DNA of 64,000 nucleotides from Chitinophaga varians (GTDB lineage Bacteria; Bacteroidota; Bacteroidia; Chitinophagales; Chitinophagaceae), in contig NZ_JACVFB010000006.1 of assembly GCF_014529945.1 (NCBI RefSeq), positions 248,001-312,000 of the forward strand, written 5' to 3'. Below are positions 42,484-50,644 of this stretch, piece by piece. The notes below the pieces were generated by a model. The model worked only from the letters and a program-made list of their open reading frames with translations. It did not search any database and was not told the origin of the DNA. Position 1 is the stretch's first letter. The number at the start of each line of letters is the position of its first letter. A program made the translations under genes and the position numbers.

Positions 42484-43616
42484 GACTGCTGCATGATTTG
42501 TTGCCATAAGCTGGTAATCGGTTGCATTACATATTCACGACGGGTAGGATTGGTAATCCATTCGCAACGGCCGTTGAGGTAACGCAGCCGGTCTTTGATA
42601 GCCGCTTTGTCGGCTGGTGAAAGGGCGCTGTCATTCCATTGAATGGTCATCTGCTGGAGCTCACGATATATTTCATCGGCGTCGGGAAGGCCGCTGTGGC
42701 GGGCGCGGGGGTGCTCCTGTTCACCGGCCGGCTCACTGTTGATCATCTCATCCACGATGGCAGCGATAATGGGTTGTTGTTCTTCTGTATCCCAGATATA
42801 ACGCAGTACCCACATATCGGAGCGTTGCGCAGTAGTCCTTTTGCTGACCAATGCGCTGGCTGCGATGAGGCGCTGCAATTTTACCGCACGGCGGTCAGAC
42901 ACCTGTAAGCCGGCATTACGCAGTTGTTGTATGAGTGTGAGATAATCCGGTCTGACAGCATCCAGATTAACCAGACTAATCTGTTGTTGCAGTTGGGAGA
43001 TATCATCATGGGTGATGGAGGCGGTGACGCTGTCGTTTGTCTGTTCCAGCTGCCATCCGGCCTGTAGCACGGCGGACAACTGTTGCGGATCTACGTAGTC
43101 ACATTTCACTCTGATCAGAAAACGATCGTACAATGCCTGCAGCGCTTCATCTTCCGGCAGGTGGTTGCTGGCGCCCACGACCATGAGGGCCGGCAGTTGA
43201 CGTGTTTCACGTCCACGGCGGAAAACCCGTTCGTTGAGCACCATCAGGAGGCTGTTAAGGATAGCGCTGTTGGCGTTAAGCAGTTCATCCAGGAAGATGA
43301 AAGCGGCTTCCGGCAACATGCCTTCCGTATTGGTGATCAGCTCACCTTCCCGCAGTTTGCGGATGTCAAAGGGACCGAAAATTTCGTTGGGTTCTGTGAA
43401 GCGGGTGAGCAGGTACTCAAAGGTACGGCCATCGATGTGGCTGGCCAGTGCTTTCACGACAGCGCTTTTGGCGGTGCCCGGAGGGCCCAGCAGGAAAAGG
43501 TTTTCACGTCCGGCGAGGCAGATGCCCATCAAATCAATGACATCATCTTTTCCGATAAAGGTGTGCTTTAGTTGCCGGAGCACGTGATTCAGTTTGTCTA
43601 CGAGTTGTTCGTTCAT
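42480..43616 (-). CDS. MoxR-family AAA+ ATPase
   Basis: About 378 residues from the ATG at 43616 (MNEQLVDKLNHVLRQLKHTF); the 32 upstream codons look non-coding. Walker A is LLGPPGTAKSAVVKA, Walker B AFIFLDELLNANS, sensor 1 LMVVGASNHLPEDE, and arginine-finger region LYDRFLIRVKCDY. Residues about 250-378 form a helical tail. MoxR ATPases use ATP to remodel or load partners together with vWA proteins. This one is the motor of the ternary system and is encoded between the 208-residue protein and the accessory gene. The stop overlaps the next start as ATGA. Confidence 0.92.
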   Translation of the reverse strand: MNEQLVDKLNHVLRQLKHTFIGKDDVIDLMGICLAGRENLFLLGPPGTAKSAVVKALASHIDGRTFEYLLTRFTEPNEIFGPFDIRKLREGELITNTEGMLPEAAFIFLDELLNANSAILNSLLMVLNERVFRRGRETRQLPALMVVGASNHLPEDEALQALYDRFLIRVKCDYVDPQQLSAVLQAGWQLEQTNDSVTASITHDDISQLQQQISLVNLDAVRPDYLTLIQQLRNAGLQVSDRRAVKLQRLIAASALVSKRTTAQRSDMWVLRYIWDTEEQQPIIAAIVDEMINSEPAGEQEHPRARHSGLPDADEIYRELQQMTIQWNDSALSPADKAAIKDRLRYLNGRCEWITNPTRREYVMQPITSLWQQIMQQS

Positions 43617-43665
43617 CGTACAGGACGGTACCGCCAGGGGCGGAGATGGGTTAATGTATCGGTTT

Positions 43666-44292
43666 TTAGTCCCGAAAGCTGCTATGGAATCCGGGCCACA
43701 GCAGATCGGCATAATTGCCGAGGGCGGCTTTGACGGCGGTCATTACTGTGGGGTTGCTGCATCTGCCGGTGTCCTTGCTGGCGATGACGCGGTCGGTATA
43801 GGCCAGCAACAGCGAAGGGTGTCCGGTGATAGCAGTGATGGGGATGTCCGGAAAGATGTTCATGCCGGTTGACGAGAACGGCCACTGGGCGGCTGTTTCG
43901 GTGATGCGTTGTACCAGCGGATCTGCGGGTGCAAGGTCTTTGGCCATGCCGAGCAGGTCGGGAAGATAACGCAGACACAGGTCGGCGGAGTAAACGGCTT
44001 CCGGTGCGTTCGCTCCCGGATGTTTGGGCAACCATTGATCGATGCCGGCATTGTCGATATGCCGTAGTCTGATCAGTTGTGCTGCCCTGTAAATGAAGCC
44101 TGCTGCCCACAAGGCGGTATCGCCGTCGAAAGCGGGCGCTTGTCCGGGCATGTCGGTAATATCGTGCTGATAATAATTCAGGAGCACCGTCCGGGCTTCG
44201 GTCAGGTCATCCTGGGAAAAGGGATGAACCACAGTGGCTACAGTCACTTGTCCATCGCGGACCAGGGTGGTTATAAAAGAGGATAAGCTCAT
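43666..44292 (-). CDS. Unknown helical protein of the MoxR-vWA-bpX operon
   Basis: A 208-residue soluble protein that I do not recognise. It is predicted mostly helical (FIYRAAQLIRLRHIDNAG, ADLCLRYLPDLLGMAKDL), without signal peptide or transmembrane segment. It is 49 bases from moxR and 61 bases from the 95-residue gene, so it is probably in the same transcript. Homologues would be expected only in other bpX operons if it is a dedicated component. Confidence 0.7.
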   Translation of the reverse strand: MSLSSFITTLVRDGQVTVATVVHPFSQDDLTEARTVLLNYYQHDITDMPGQAPAFDGDTALWAAGFIYRAAQLIRLRHIDNAGIDQWLPKHPGANAPEAVYSADLCLRYLPDLLGMAKDLAPADPLVQRITETAAQWPFSSTGMNIFPDIPITAITGHPSLLLAYTDRVIASKDTGRCSNPTVMTAVKAALGNYADLLWPGFHSSFRD

Positions 44293-44353
44293 AGGTTGCT
44301 GTTGTCATCTATGCGTGCGGGATGGCATCAACTGCCAAAGTAATAAAAAACCG

Positions 44354-44641
44354 CTAAATAGCAGCATCCGGGTGAGGATCTTCTTCGCCTTCTTTCCATG
44401 AGCTGGCCAGAAATACATAGTCAACGATATATCCCTCTGCGGTGATGGTTTTACCGGCCAGTTTCATCAGCGGGTTGTTCATGAAGGGGTTGGCGCTGGC
44501 AGGGCGTATCAGGTAATCGCCCTGATCGGTGACAAAATAAACGCCAAGGTGCTCGCTTTTGGAGCGCTGGCCGAAGGTCCGCAATACCAGACGACCGGTA
44601 AGGCGGATGATATTTTTTTCGTGATGATTATCTGCTGACAT
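44354..44641 (-). CDS. Small beta-rich protein overlapping the peptidase gene
   Basis: 95 residues from the ATG at 44641 (MSADNHHEKNIIRLTGRLVL); a GTG six bases earlier is an alternative. It has a strand-rich pattern (IIRLTGRLVLRTFG, LGVYFVTDQGDYLIRPA, GKTITAEGYIVDYVFLAS) like a small OB fold or SH3-like barrel, and an acidic tail. It overlaps the end of the peptidase gene by 14 bases, so the two are translationally coupled. A paired small protein could bind or restrain the peptidase, but that is a guess. Confidence 0.62.
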   Translation of the reverse strand: MSADNHHEKNIIRLTGRLVLRTFGQRSKSEHLGVYFVTDQGDYLIRPASANPFMNNPLMKLAGKTITAEGYIVDYVFLASSWKEGEEDPHPDAAI

Positions 44642-46154
44642 ATTCACGGTAGCCCAGTATTTGATTGTTTTTTTCTTTTACTACCAGCACTTTGGTACTG
44701 GTGCGCTCTCCACTGACTGCTGATTCCGAAAATACATGAAATTTTACAGATGGCATGGAAGTGCCTGATGCAGCGTTCGTCGGCAGGCTTTTCCGCTGGC
44801 TGATGAATGTTTTGGCAGGCGGTGGCGTGGTGAACTGCTTTTCTCCCAACAGCGAATGCATGGCCGCTTCCAGTGCGGGATCGGTGGCATGAGTGTCTGC
44901 CGTATGTTCCGGTGTGACCAGGAAATCGTCGAGCATTTTACCACGGGCCTCCAGATTATCGCGGCGGTTCTGAAGGGTGTTTACAAAAGGCTGTGTAACG
45001 CCGTCAGTGCTGGGATCTCTGTCGTTGATCACCGGCTGCAGTGACGGGTCGCCCAGCAGATAAAACTGGGCCGCTGTTTTCAGCTCAAACGGATCGAGGG
45101 TGGGACCCATTTCATGCAGGAAGCGCTGACGGGCTTCGAGCAGTGCCCTGCCGGTGGAGGCGCCATTGAGCACGTTGATCAGAAAAAACTGCGTCAGCAG
45201 GTCCGCCAGCCCCTGGCCGGTAGGTGGGCCGTAGGCGATGTTGGAAGCGCCCACAAAAGCGATGGCGTGATTAAGTAAATAGCTGTTGGCCATGCTCATC
45301 AGCCTGGCCGCATTTTTCTGCGGGTCGTACAGTTGGCCGCCATAGCAGCATTCAGCCGCCACTACGGTGCCGGTGCTCAGTTTGGCCGTGATGGTGTCTG
45401 AGCGCATGGCCAGCGGGAAATCGGCTGATTTCTGGCCATAGTAGCCAGGATTATACACGGCACCGTGGCAGTTGATGAAATGTGTTTTCGGCATCATCTG
45501 GGTAGACCAGTTGCTGCCGTTCAGGGTATCCGTGCCCGGGAATACCAGCAGGCTGTTTTTGTCGCCGAATATGTTTTGCAGGCTGTTTTGCGTTGAGTCC
45601 TGCCAGTCAAAAGTACTGGCAGCGAAATAAGGCTTGTACACCTGCAGGGGTTGTGATACTGTGTTCAGTATGTCTTTTATGAGTGATCGCAGATAGGCCG
45701 GATCAGCCACTCCCGGAACGTCCGGCAGGCGACCGATTACCCGTGTGGGCGCAATAAATTTGCCGGGATCAGTGTCATAGGGTGCCTCGCAGGCATAGGG
45801 CAGATCGCTGGGGATAAGGCTGTCAGGGTCATTGTCTTTCAACAGGTTTTTTAACCGCTGGAAGGGAACAATGTCCTGGGCGCCCACCAGCATGATATAA
45901 CCGGGAGAATAAAACCGGTATAAATCATCGATCGCTTTTTTATGCTGGGCTTCATCCGTTACGTCTGTCACCGGGGCCGACTGGCAGGCCTGCATCTGTG
46001 TAGCATCATCCAGAAAAATCAGTTGTGTGGACAATTGCCTGCCGGCATCAGCTGCCTGCAACGCTTTAAGGTCGTCCAGTAACACCTGATGCTGGTCTCC
46101 ATACTTCTTCTGTAAGGCCGTCTTATTGGTTATAATGAGCTTCGTTGTCAACAT
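44628..46154 (-). CDS. C25/caspase-like cysteine peptidase, first gene of the MoxR-vWA-bpX operon
   Basis: About 508 residues from the ATG near 46154 (MLTTKLIITNKTALQKKYG); a start seven codons earlier is also possible. It resembles the gingipain-like C25 clan CD fold: VIGRLPDVPG near 139-148, a catalytic His at about 230 in FINCHGAVYNPG and a Cys at about 269-270 in VVAAECCYGGQLYD. The C-terminal 100 residues are a beta-rich and linker-like extension. No signal peptide is visible, so it acts in the cytoplasm unless exported otherwise. Gingipains are secreted; this cytoplasmic form in a conflict-type operon suggests a regulated protease effector. The AECC context leaves open which of two Cys is the nucleophile. 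Confidence 0.78.
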   Translation of the reverse strand: MLTTKLIITNKTALQKKYGDQHQVLLDDLKALQAADAGRQLSTQLIFLDDATQMQACQSAPVTDVTDEAQHKKAIDDLYRFYSPGYIMLVGAQDIVPFQRLKNLLKDNDPDSLIPSDLPYACEAPYDTDPGKFIAPTRVIGRLPDVPGVADPAYLRSLIKDILNTVSQPLQVYKPYFAASTFDWQDSTQNSLQNIFGDKNSLLVFPGTDTLNGSNWSTQMMPKTHFINCHGAVYNPGYYGQKSADFPLAMRSDTITAKLSTGTVVAAECCYGGQLYDPQKNAARLMSMANSYLLNHAIAFVGASNIAYGPPTGQGLADLLTQFFLINVLNGASTGRALLEARQRFLHEMGPTLDPFELKTAAQFYLLGDPSLQPVINDRDPSTDGVTQPFVNTLQNRRDNLEARGKMLDDFLVTPEHTADTHATDPALEAAMHSLLGEKQFTTPPPAKTFISQRKSLPTNAASGTSMPSVKFHVFSESAVSGERTSTKVLVVKEKNNQILGYREYVSR

Positions 46155-46297
46155 ATGAATCGCGGGGCTTGCCATATATCCTTCATTAAAGCGCTAAAAA
46201 TATTAAAATAAAAGGATAACCCGCAAGCTTCCGGTAACAATATTAACGTACCGCTACGCAAAGGACTTGCATAGTGAAAAAGGAAACCGTATTTTGT

Positions 46298-46311
46298 TGC
46301 AAACGTTTGCA
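46298..46311. promoter_or_regulatory. Predicted LacI-family operator
   Basis: TGCAAACGTTTGCA is a perfect 14-base palindrome, the standard LacI-family operator shape with central CG. It ends one base before the ATG at 46313 of the PmoA-family gene. A sugar-responsive LacI-type repressor is expected elsewhere in the genome. Confidence 0.65.
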
Positions 46312-46312
46312 G

Positions 46313-47548
46313 ATGAAAACATATTTCCGGAACTTATGTCTTCTGAGCGGCCTGCTGGCAGGCCAGGAAGCCGCCGCACAGGTCATCGCCCGCTATACCG
46401 TACAGGCTGGCGATATCGCCCGTTACAACAGCATCGTACATATAAGGCTGGAGCAGCCGGCAGACACTGAAACCCTGCTGCTGGAAGAAGTGACGGGTAA
46501 AAAACGTATGCCCGTCGCCGTTACAGCGGCTGAAGGGGAACTGTGGTGGATACTGGAAGGCCATACGCCCGCAGGCGCCAACAGATCGTACGAACTGAAA
46601 AAAGCCAACCGGAAAACATCCACGCTCCCGGCCATGCAGGTAACCGATGACCGCCGTGCCCTCCTGCTGCAACAGGGGACAAAAAAAATTCTGCAATACA
46701 ACTACGCTACGGTGGAACCACCCGCCGGCAGTGATACGGTATATCGTCGCAGCGCCTTTATCCATCCGCTGTGGGCCCCCAACGGTGCGGTACTCACCAA
46801 CGCTTTCCCTAACGCCGGGCACCGCCATCATATGGGCATCTGGAATCCATGGACCCACACCTCTTTTGAAGGAAGGGAGACCGATTTCTGGAACGTTCAG
46901 AAAAAAGAAGGCAAAGTACGTTTCGTGAAAATGGAATCCGTTACCTCCGGCAACGCCTGGTGCGGCTTCAGCGCCCGCCAGGAACATGTGGCATTGCTGA
47001 AAAACGGCACGGAAAAAGTAGCCATCAACGAAACCTGGAAAGTGCGGGCTTATCCGGCCACCGACAACGGGAAGCGCCGCTTATGGGACATCACCTCCCT
47101 GTTCACACCGGCCACCAGCGATGGTATCACCCTGCTGCAGTATCGCTATGGCGGCGGATTCGGACTGCGTACCACCGCTTCCTTCACCGCCGGCACCAGC
47201 CAGGTGCTTACCGCTGAAGGCAAAACCCGTAAGGATGCTGACAGCACCCGCGCCCGCTGGGTGAAAATAACCGGCACCACGCCACAAGGCAAAGCCGGAC
47301 TGCTTATCATGAATGCGCCGACTAACTATGACTCCCCGGAGCCACTGCGCGTGTGGCCCGAAAATATGGAAGGCGGTGAACTGATGCTCAACTATTCCCC
47401 CACGAAAATGAAATCCTGGACGCTTACTAACGGCAATGAGTATACGTTGACCTACCGTGTAATGGTGTACGATGGCGATATCACGCCGGCAGAAGCAGAA
47501 GCCGCCTGGAAGGATTTTGCTTTCCCGCCGGTAGCCCGGAAAGAATAA
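46313..47548 (+). CDS. Secreted PmoA-family (DUF6807) protein
   Basis: About 411 residues from the ATG at 46313, with signal peptide MKTYFRNLCLLSGLLAGQEA up to AAAQ. A GTG 39 bases upstream in frame is unlikely because it lies outside the operator and lacks a better signal. The family signature is AFPNAGHRHHMGIWNPWTHT and SFEGRETDFWN. Such proteins occur in Bacteroidota carbohydrate-use loci; their function is not established and the name 'methane oxygenase PmoA' is misleading. A LacI-type operator at 46298-46311 supports a role in sugar use. It is transcribed away from the peptidase operon. Confidence 0.85.
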   Translation: MKTYFRNLCLLSGLLAGQEAAAQVIARYTVQAGDIARYNSIVHIRLEQPADTETLLLEEVTGKKRMPVAVTAAEGELWWILEGHTPAGANRSYELKKANRKTSTLPAMQVTDDRRALLLQQGTKKILQYNYATVEPPAGSDTVYRRSAFIHPLWAPNGAVLTNAFPNAGHRHHMGIWNPWTHTSFEGRETDFWNVQKKEGKVRFVKMESVTSGNAWCGFSARQEHVALLKNGTEKVAINETWKVRAYPATDNGKRRLWDITSLFTPATSDGITLLQYRYGGGFGLRTTASFTAGTSQVLTAEGKTRKDADSTRARWVKITGTTPQGKAGLLIMNAPTNYDSPEPLRVWPENMEGGELMLNYSPTKMKSWTLTNGNEYTLTYRVMVYDGDITPAEAEAAWKDFAFPPVARKE

Positions 47549-47645
47549 GGATCTATTTTGTGATGTCATGCTTTTTACTTTACTTCGTCACGGAAAAAGG
47601 TTGACCCATCCCCGGATTTCCTGATATTGAAAAACTAGCTACCAT

Positions 47646-48164
47646 ATGAAAAGTCTACAGGACCTAAAGGCAACGTTGACGAGTATCCACGAAAAAGATA
47701 AAAAGCAGATATTTCAGGCGCTGATCACCGCGGAAATACTGGCATTGCTGTTATTGGCAGTGGTCCTTACCTCCGTCCTCAAAAGCAGTGCTGAGATCCC
47801 GCCATTGCTGATCCTCATTTTTTGCTTCATAGCTATCGGCCCGGTAATCCCTTATGCCATCATGCTGATGCAGGCCAGCAAGCGCCAGCAGAAAATCGAC
47901 GAATTGGTGGAATGCCTGCGGAAAGGGGAGACTGTCAGTAACCTGAACACCTACACCGATTACAAACTCATTTTGCCGCTGCGCATTATCCGTGTCCGGT
48001 TGTTCCCGATGGAATATGCACAGATCGTGATAGGTCCCGGCAGGAAGTCTTATAAACTACCGCTTTCCGAAGAAAATGTACAACCTTTCAGGGCTTTTGT
48101 GAGCATGGCCGGAACAAGCACCATCGCTGGCAATAACCCCTCTGCCAACTGGTCCGCCAATTAA
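47646..48164 (+). CDS. Small membrane protein of unknown function
   Basis: 172 residues. An N-terminal helix precedes two hydrophobic segments (ALLLLAVVLTSVLK, LLILIFCFIAIGPVIPYAIM) and a soluble C-terminal domain with VRLFPMEYAQIVIGPG. It lies 30 bases before the DUF3137 gene with the same two-helix plus soluble layout, and the two are probably one operon. I recognise no named family for this gene. It sits between the bpX and T6SS operons on the opposite strand. Confidence 0.7.
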   Translation: MKSLQDLKATLTSIHEKDKKQIFQALITAEILALLLLAVVLTSVLKSSAEIPPLLILIFCFIAIGPVIPYAIMLMQASKRQQKIDELVECLRKGETVSNLNTYTDYKLILPLRIIRVRLFPMEYAQIVIGPGRKSYKLPLSEENVQPFRAFVSMAGTSTIAGNNPSANWSAN

Positions 48165-48194
48165 ACAACCATGCCGTAAGGCTGTTATAACTGT

Positions 48195-49238
48195 ATGAAA
48201 ACATTAGCCGAATTTAATACGTTTGTAGACCAACAACTGGATGCGCAACTGCAGCAACTGGAAAAACAACGCAAAGCCGGACAGGCCTGGGTACGCCGCA
48301 TGCGCATCCTCGGTGTGGTGCCGGTCATCATCTTTTTCGTCTTCCTGATGTGGGTGGTCATCCCCCGGCAGGAAAACAGCGGTGCCAACAGTTTGTCTGT
48401 TTTCCTGATATTAGGAGCAGGGATCGTTATCACGCTGGGACTGAGTTTCGCACTCCGCCGTTATATGGCGAAACAAAAAGGCATGCAGGAAATGGTGGAT
48501 TATAAACAGGACTTTAAAAATAAAGTGATACAACCCATCATCCGTTTTATCGATCCTGCGTTTACTTATCAGCCGCTGAACCATGCCAGTTATGAAGAGT
48601 TTACCGAGAGTGGGTTGTTCGCCCGCAAAGCGTATAATATCACAGGTAATGATCAGGTTTTTGGTAAAACCGGTGATCTCACTTTTCAGTGGTGCGACCT
48701 GAAGGTGACGCATATGCCTACTGTTACCCTGCGTGGACTGGGTGCTGACGTGGTTTTTGAAGGCACTTATTTTATGGCGCAGTTCCCCCGTTATTTTAAC
48801 ACACCGGTATATATCGTGCCGCGTGTGACGATGATGGAAAGTCTCACGTCTGCCACACAGACGGACACCGATTATATTGAAACCTGGAATCTGGGGAAAA
48901 AGGTAACGGCAGCGGATGCTGCTTTTAATAAAGTCTTTATGGCATATGCCAAAGATGCCGATGAAGCGCAGCAGTTACTCACCGTGTCTTTACTGGAAAA
49001 GATCACCCGTCTGCAGGAGCGTTCACAGGCACCTTTGTTTTTGTCGTTTTACAATAACCGCATTTATATCGGCATTAGCCATGGTGAAGACTACTTTGAA
49101 GCCGGTTTGCAGGATTCATTGACAGACCGTCGTCTGCTGACTAATTTTTACATGGACTTTGCGGGCTTGCTGGAGATCGTGGATGATCTGCGGCAGAACG
49201 GCAGTATCTGGACATCCATCGCTTTTTCCCGTTCTTAA
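48195..49238 (+). CDS. DUF3137-family membrane protein
   Basis: A 347-residue protein with two transmembrane segments near the N-terminus (VVPVIIFFVFLMWVVIP and SVFLILGAGIVITLGLSFAL). The soluble DUF3137-like domain reads GDLTFQWCDLKVTH, VFEGTYFMAQFP and ISHGEDYFEAGLQD. The family is widespread but uncharacterised. It follows the 172-residue membrane protein by 30 bases and ends five bases before the convergent helical-repeat gene of the T6SS locus. Confidence 0.82.
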   Translation: MKTLAEFNTFVDQQLDAQLQQLEKQRKAGQAWVRRMRILGVVPVIIFFVFLMWVVIPRQENSGANSLSVFLILGAGIVITLGLSFALRRYMAKQKGMQEMVDYKQDFKNKVIQPIIRFIDPAFTYQPLNHASYEEFTESGLFARKAYNITGNDQVFGKTGDLTFQWCDLKVTHMPTVTLRGLGADVVFEGTYFMAQFPRYFNTPVYIVPRVTMMESLTSATQTDTDYIETWNLGKKVTAADAAFNKVFMAYAKDADEAQQLLTVSLLEKITRLQERSQAPLFLSFYNNRIYIGISHGEDYFEAGLQDSLTDRRLLTNFYMDFAGLLEIVDDLRQNGSIWTSIAFSRS

Positions 49239-49243
49239 AAGCC

Positions 49244-50644
49244 CTATCGTTTTTCTGTGGGGGAGTCGGCTGTTTCTTCCGCTTCTTCTTCCTCTTCGCC
49301 CAATTGTGGCTGCATCAGTGACTTGATTTTGGATTTCTTCAGTTTATCCACTTCCGCTTTCCATTCTTTGCCAAATACACGGCTCATGCGTTCATCGATT
49401 TCAAGGACGAGCGTAGATTGTTTATTCGTATAGGCGTAATCGTGATAATCTGCCGCCAGGAAACTGTATACAGAAGAAGAGATTTCATCATCCGTCATGG
49501 GGATGCCGCATTTGTAGGCCTGTTCCAGCAGGGTGTGATAGCGGCCGCTGTCTTTTCGCCGGCTGAGCTCTACTGCCTGATACCAGGAAGTAGCCGCCTG
49601 TGACAGATATTGGTGCTGTTCTGCCAGGGCTGCCTGTTGCAGGAACCATTCGATTGCCGTGCTGTAATTGCGTCGTACCTGGGCATAGGCGCCCTGGTAA
49701 CCGTATGCCTGGATCAGGAGTGCCAGGCAGGCGTTGTCACCCATTTGTACACCCTGTTTGGCAATACGGGTGGCTTTTTCCAGCAGTAGTGGCAACTGAG
49801 GATCACGTTTGAAATTAAACAACATGCCGGCATAAGAAAGATGCGCCGTTACAAAGAGCCCTTTGTTCCCGCTGCGTTGTGTGACTTCCAGCATCCGTTC
49901 GCCCCAGTAGTGCAGCCGTTTGATGTCTTTGTCTCTGGCGGCATTGCCCATTTCGAACAGGCATTTGCGATACGCTATTTCCGGATCGTTGGGATTGCCC
50001 GCCGTAGCGAGGCGTTGGATGGCATTGGCCAGTTGCAGCGGTACATGAAACGAGATGATTTGTCCGGGAAACGGGCGGTCATTGATCAGCAGATAATCTT
50101 TTCCCACATGGTCTACTACGGTAATACGCACGCCTGCCGGAATGCCCAGTTTGAGCAGCCGCGTCAGCCAGTTGGCAAAACTGCGGGTATCGCTCACCTG
50201 CCATGGAAGCAGCGATAGCACCAGTGTTTTAGGCTGGTGAGGTAACGCTTCGCGGAAAGATGCTAACAATTGCAGCAGCTGTTTATCCTGTGGTGCGGCG
50301 GCCGGCAACTGCCGGAAAGGCGCAGGGTCCCACAACATCGCACTGTCTTTGGTTTCCATTTCCTGGAATAGTGCTGCGCTATTGTCGTAAGTGGTCAGCC
50401 AGTCTTTGATGATGGCAGCGCTAAAGGTGTCTTCATCTTCAAATGGCGTCAGGTGTGTTACAAACACTTCGTCCAGTTGGCCATGCGGCGAAGATTCCAG
50501 CTTAAAGAAGCCCTCATAGAGTCTCGCTTCTTCCGGTAATATCATGAAGCGGACAAGGCGCAGCGGATCATTCCCGCTGACAGCCTTGCGCCAGTGTGCC
50601 TGAATTTTATTAATCTCCAGCGCTATCGGGTTGTGTTCATTCAT
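49244..50644 (-). CDS. T6SS-locus helical-repeat protein of unknown function
   Basis: A 466-residue protein with an N-terminal 200-residue globular part (RLVRFMILPEEARLYEGFFK, GQLDEVFVTHLTPF) and TPR-like helices at about 255-420 (LTAQ-type repeats such as AIEWFLQQAALAEQHQYLSQ). A very acidic tail (EEEEEAEETADS) follows. No signal peptide. Its start ATG shares its first base with the last base of the vgrG stop, so it is coupled to VgrG. By position it may be an effector-loading adaptor or chaperone, but no known adaptor family (DUF4123, DUF2169, DUF1795) is evident. Confidence 0.72.
   Translation of the reverse strand: MNEHNPIALEINKIQAHWRKAVSGNDPLRLVRFMILPEEARLYEGFFKLESSPHGQLDEVFVTHLTPFEDEDTFSAAIIKDWLTTYDNSAALFQEMETKDSAMLWDPAPFRQLPAAAPQDKQLLQLLASFREALPHQPKTLVLSLLPWQVSDTRSFANWLTRLLKLGIPAGVRITVVDHVGKDYLLINDRPFPGQIISFHVPLQLANAIQRLATAGNPNDPEIAYRKCLFEMGNAARDKDIKRLHYWGERMLEVTQRSGNKGLFVTAHLSYAGMLFNFKRDPQLPLLLEKATRIAKQGVQMGDNACLALLIQAYGYQGAYAQVRRNYSTAIEWFLQQAALAEQHQYLSQAATSWYQAVELSRRKDSGRYHTLLEQAYKCGIPMTDDEISSSVYSFLAADYHDYAYTNKQSTLVLEIDERMSRVFGKEWKAEVDKLKKSKIKSLMQPQLGEEEEEAEETADSPTEKR

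Noticed and set aside
46274..46312. GTG at 46274 as start of the PmoA-family gene
   Set aside because: It adds 13 residues ahead of a complete signal peptide and would place the operator inside the gene.
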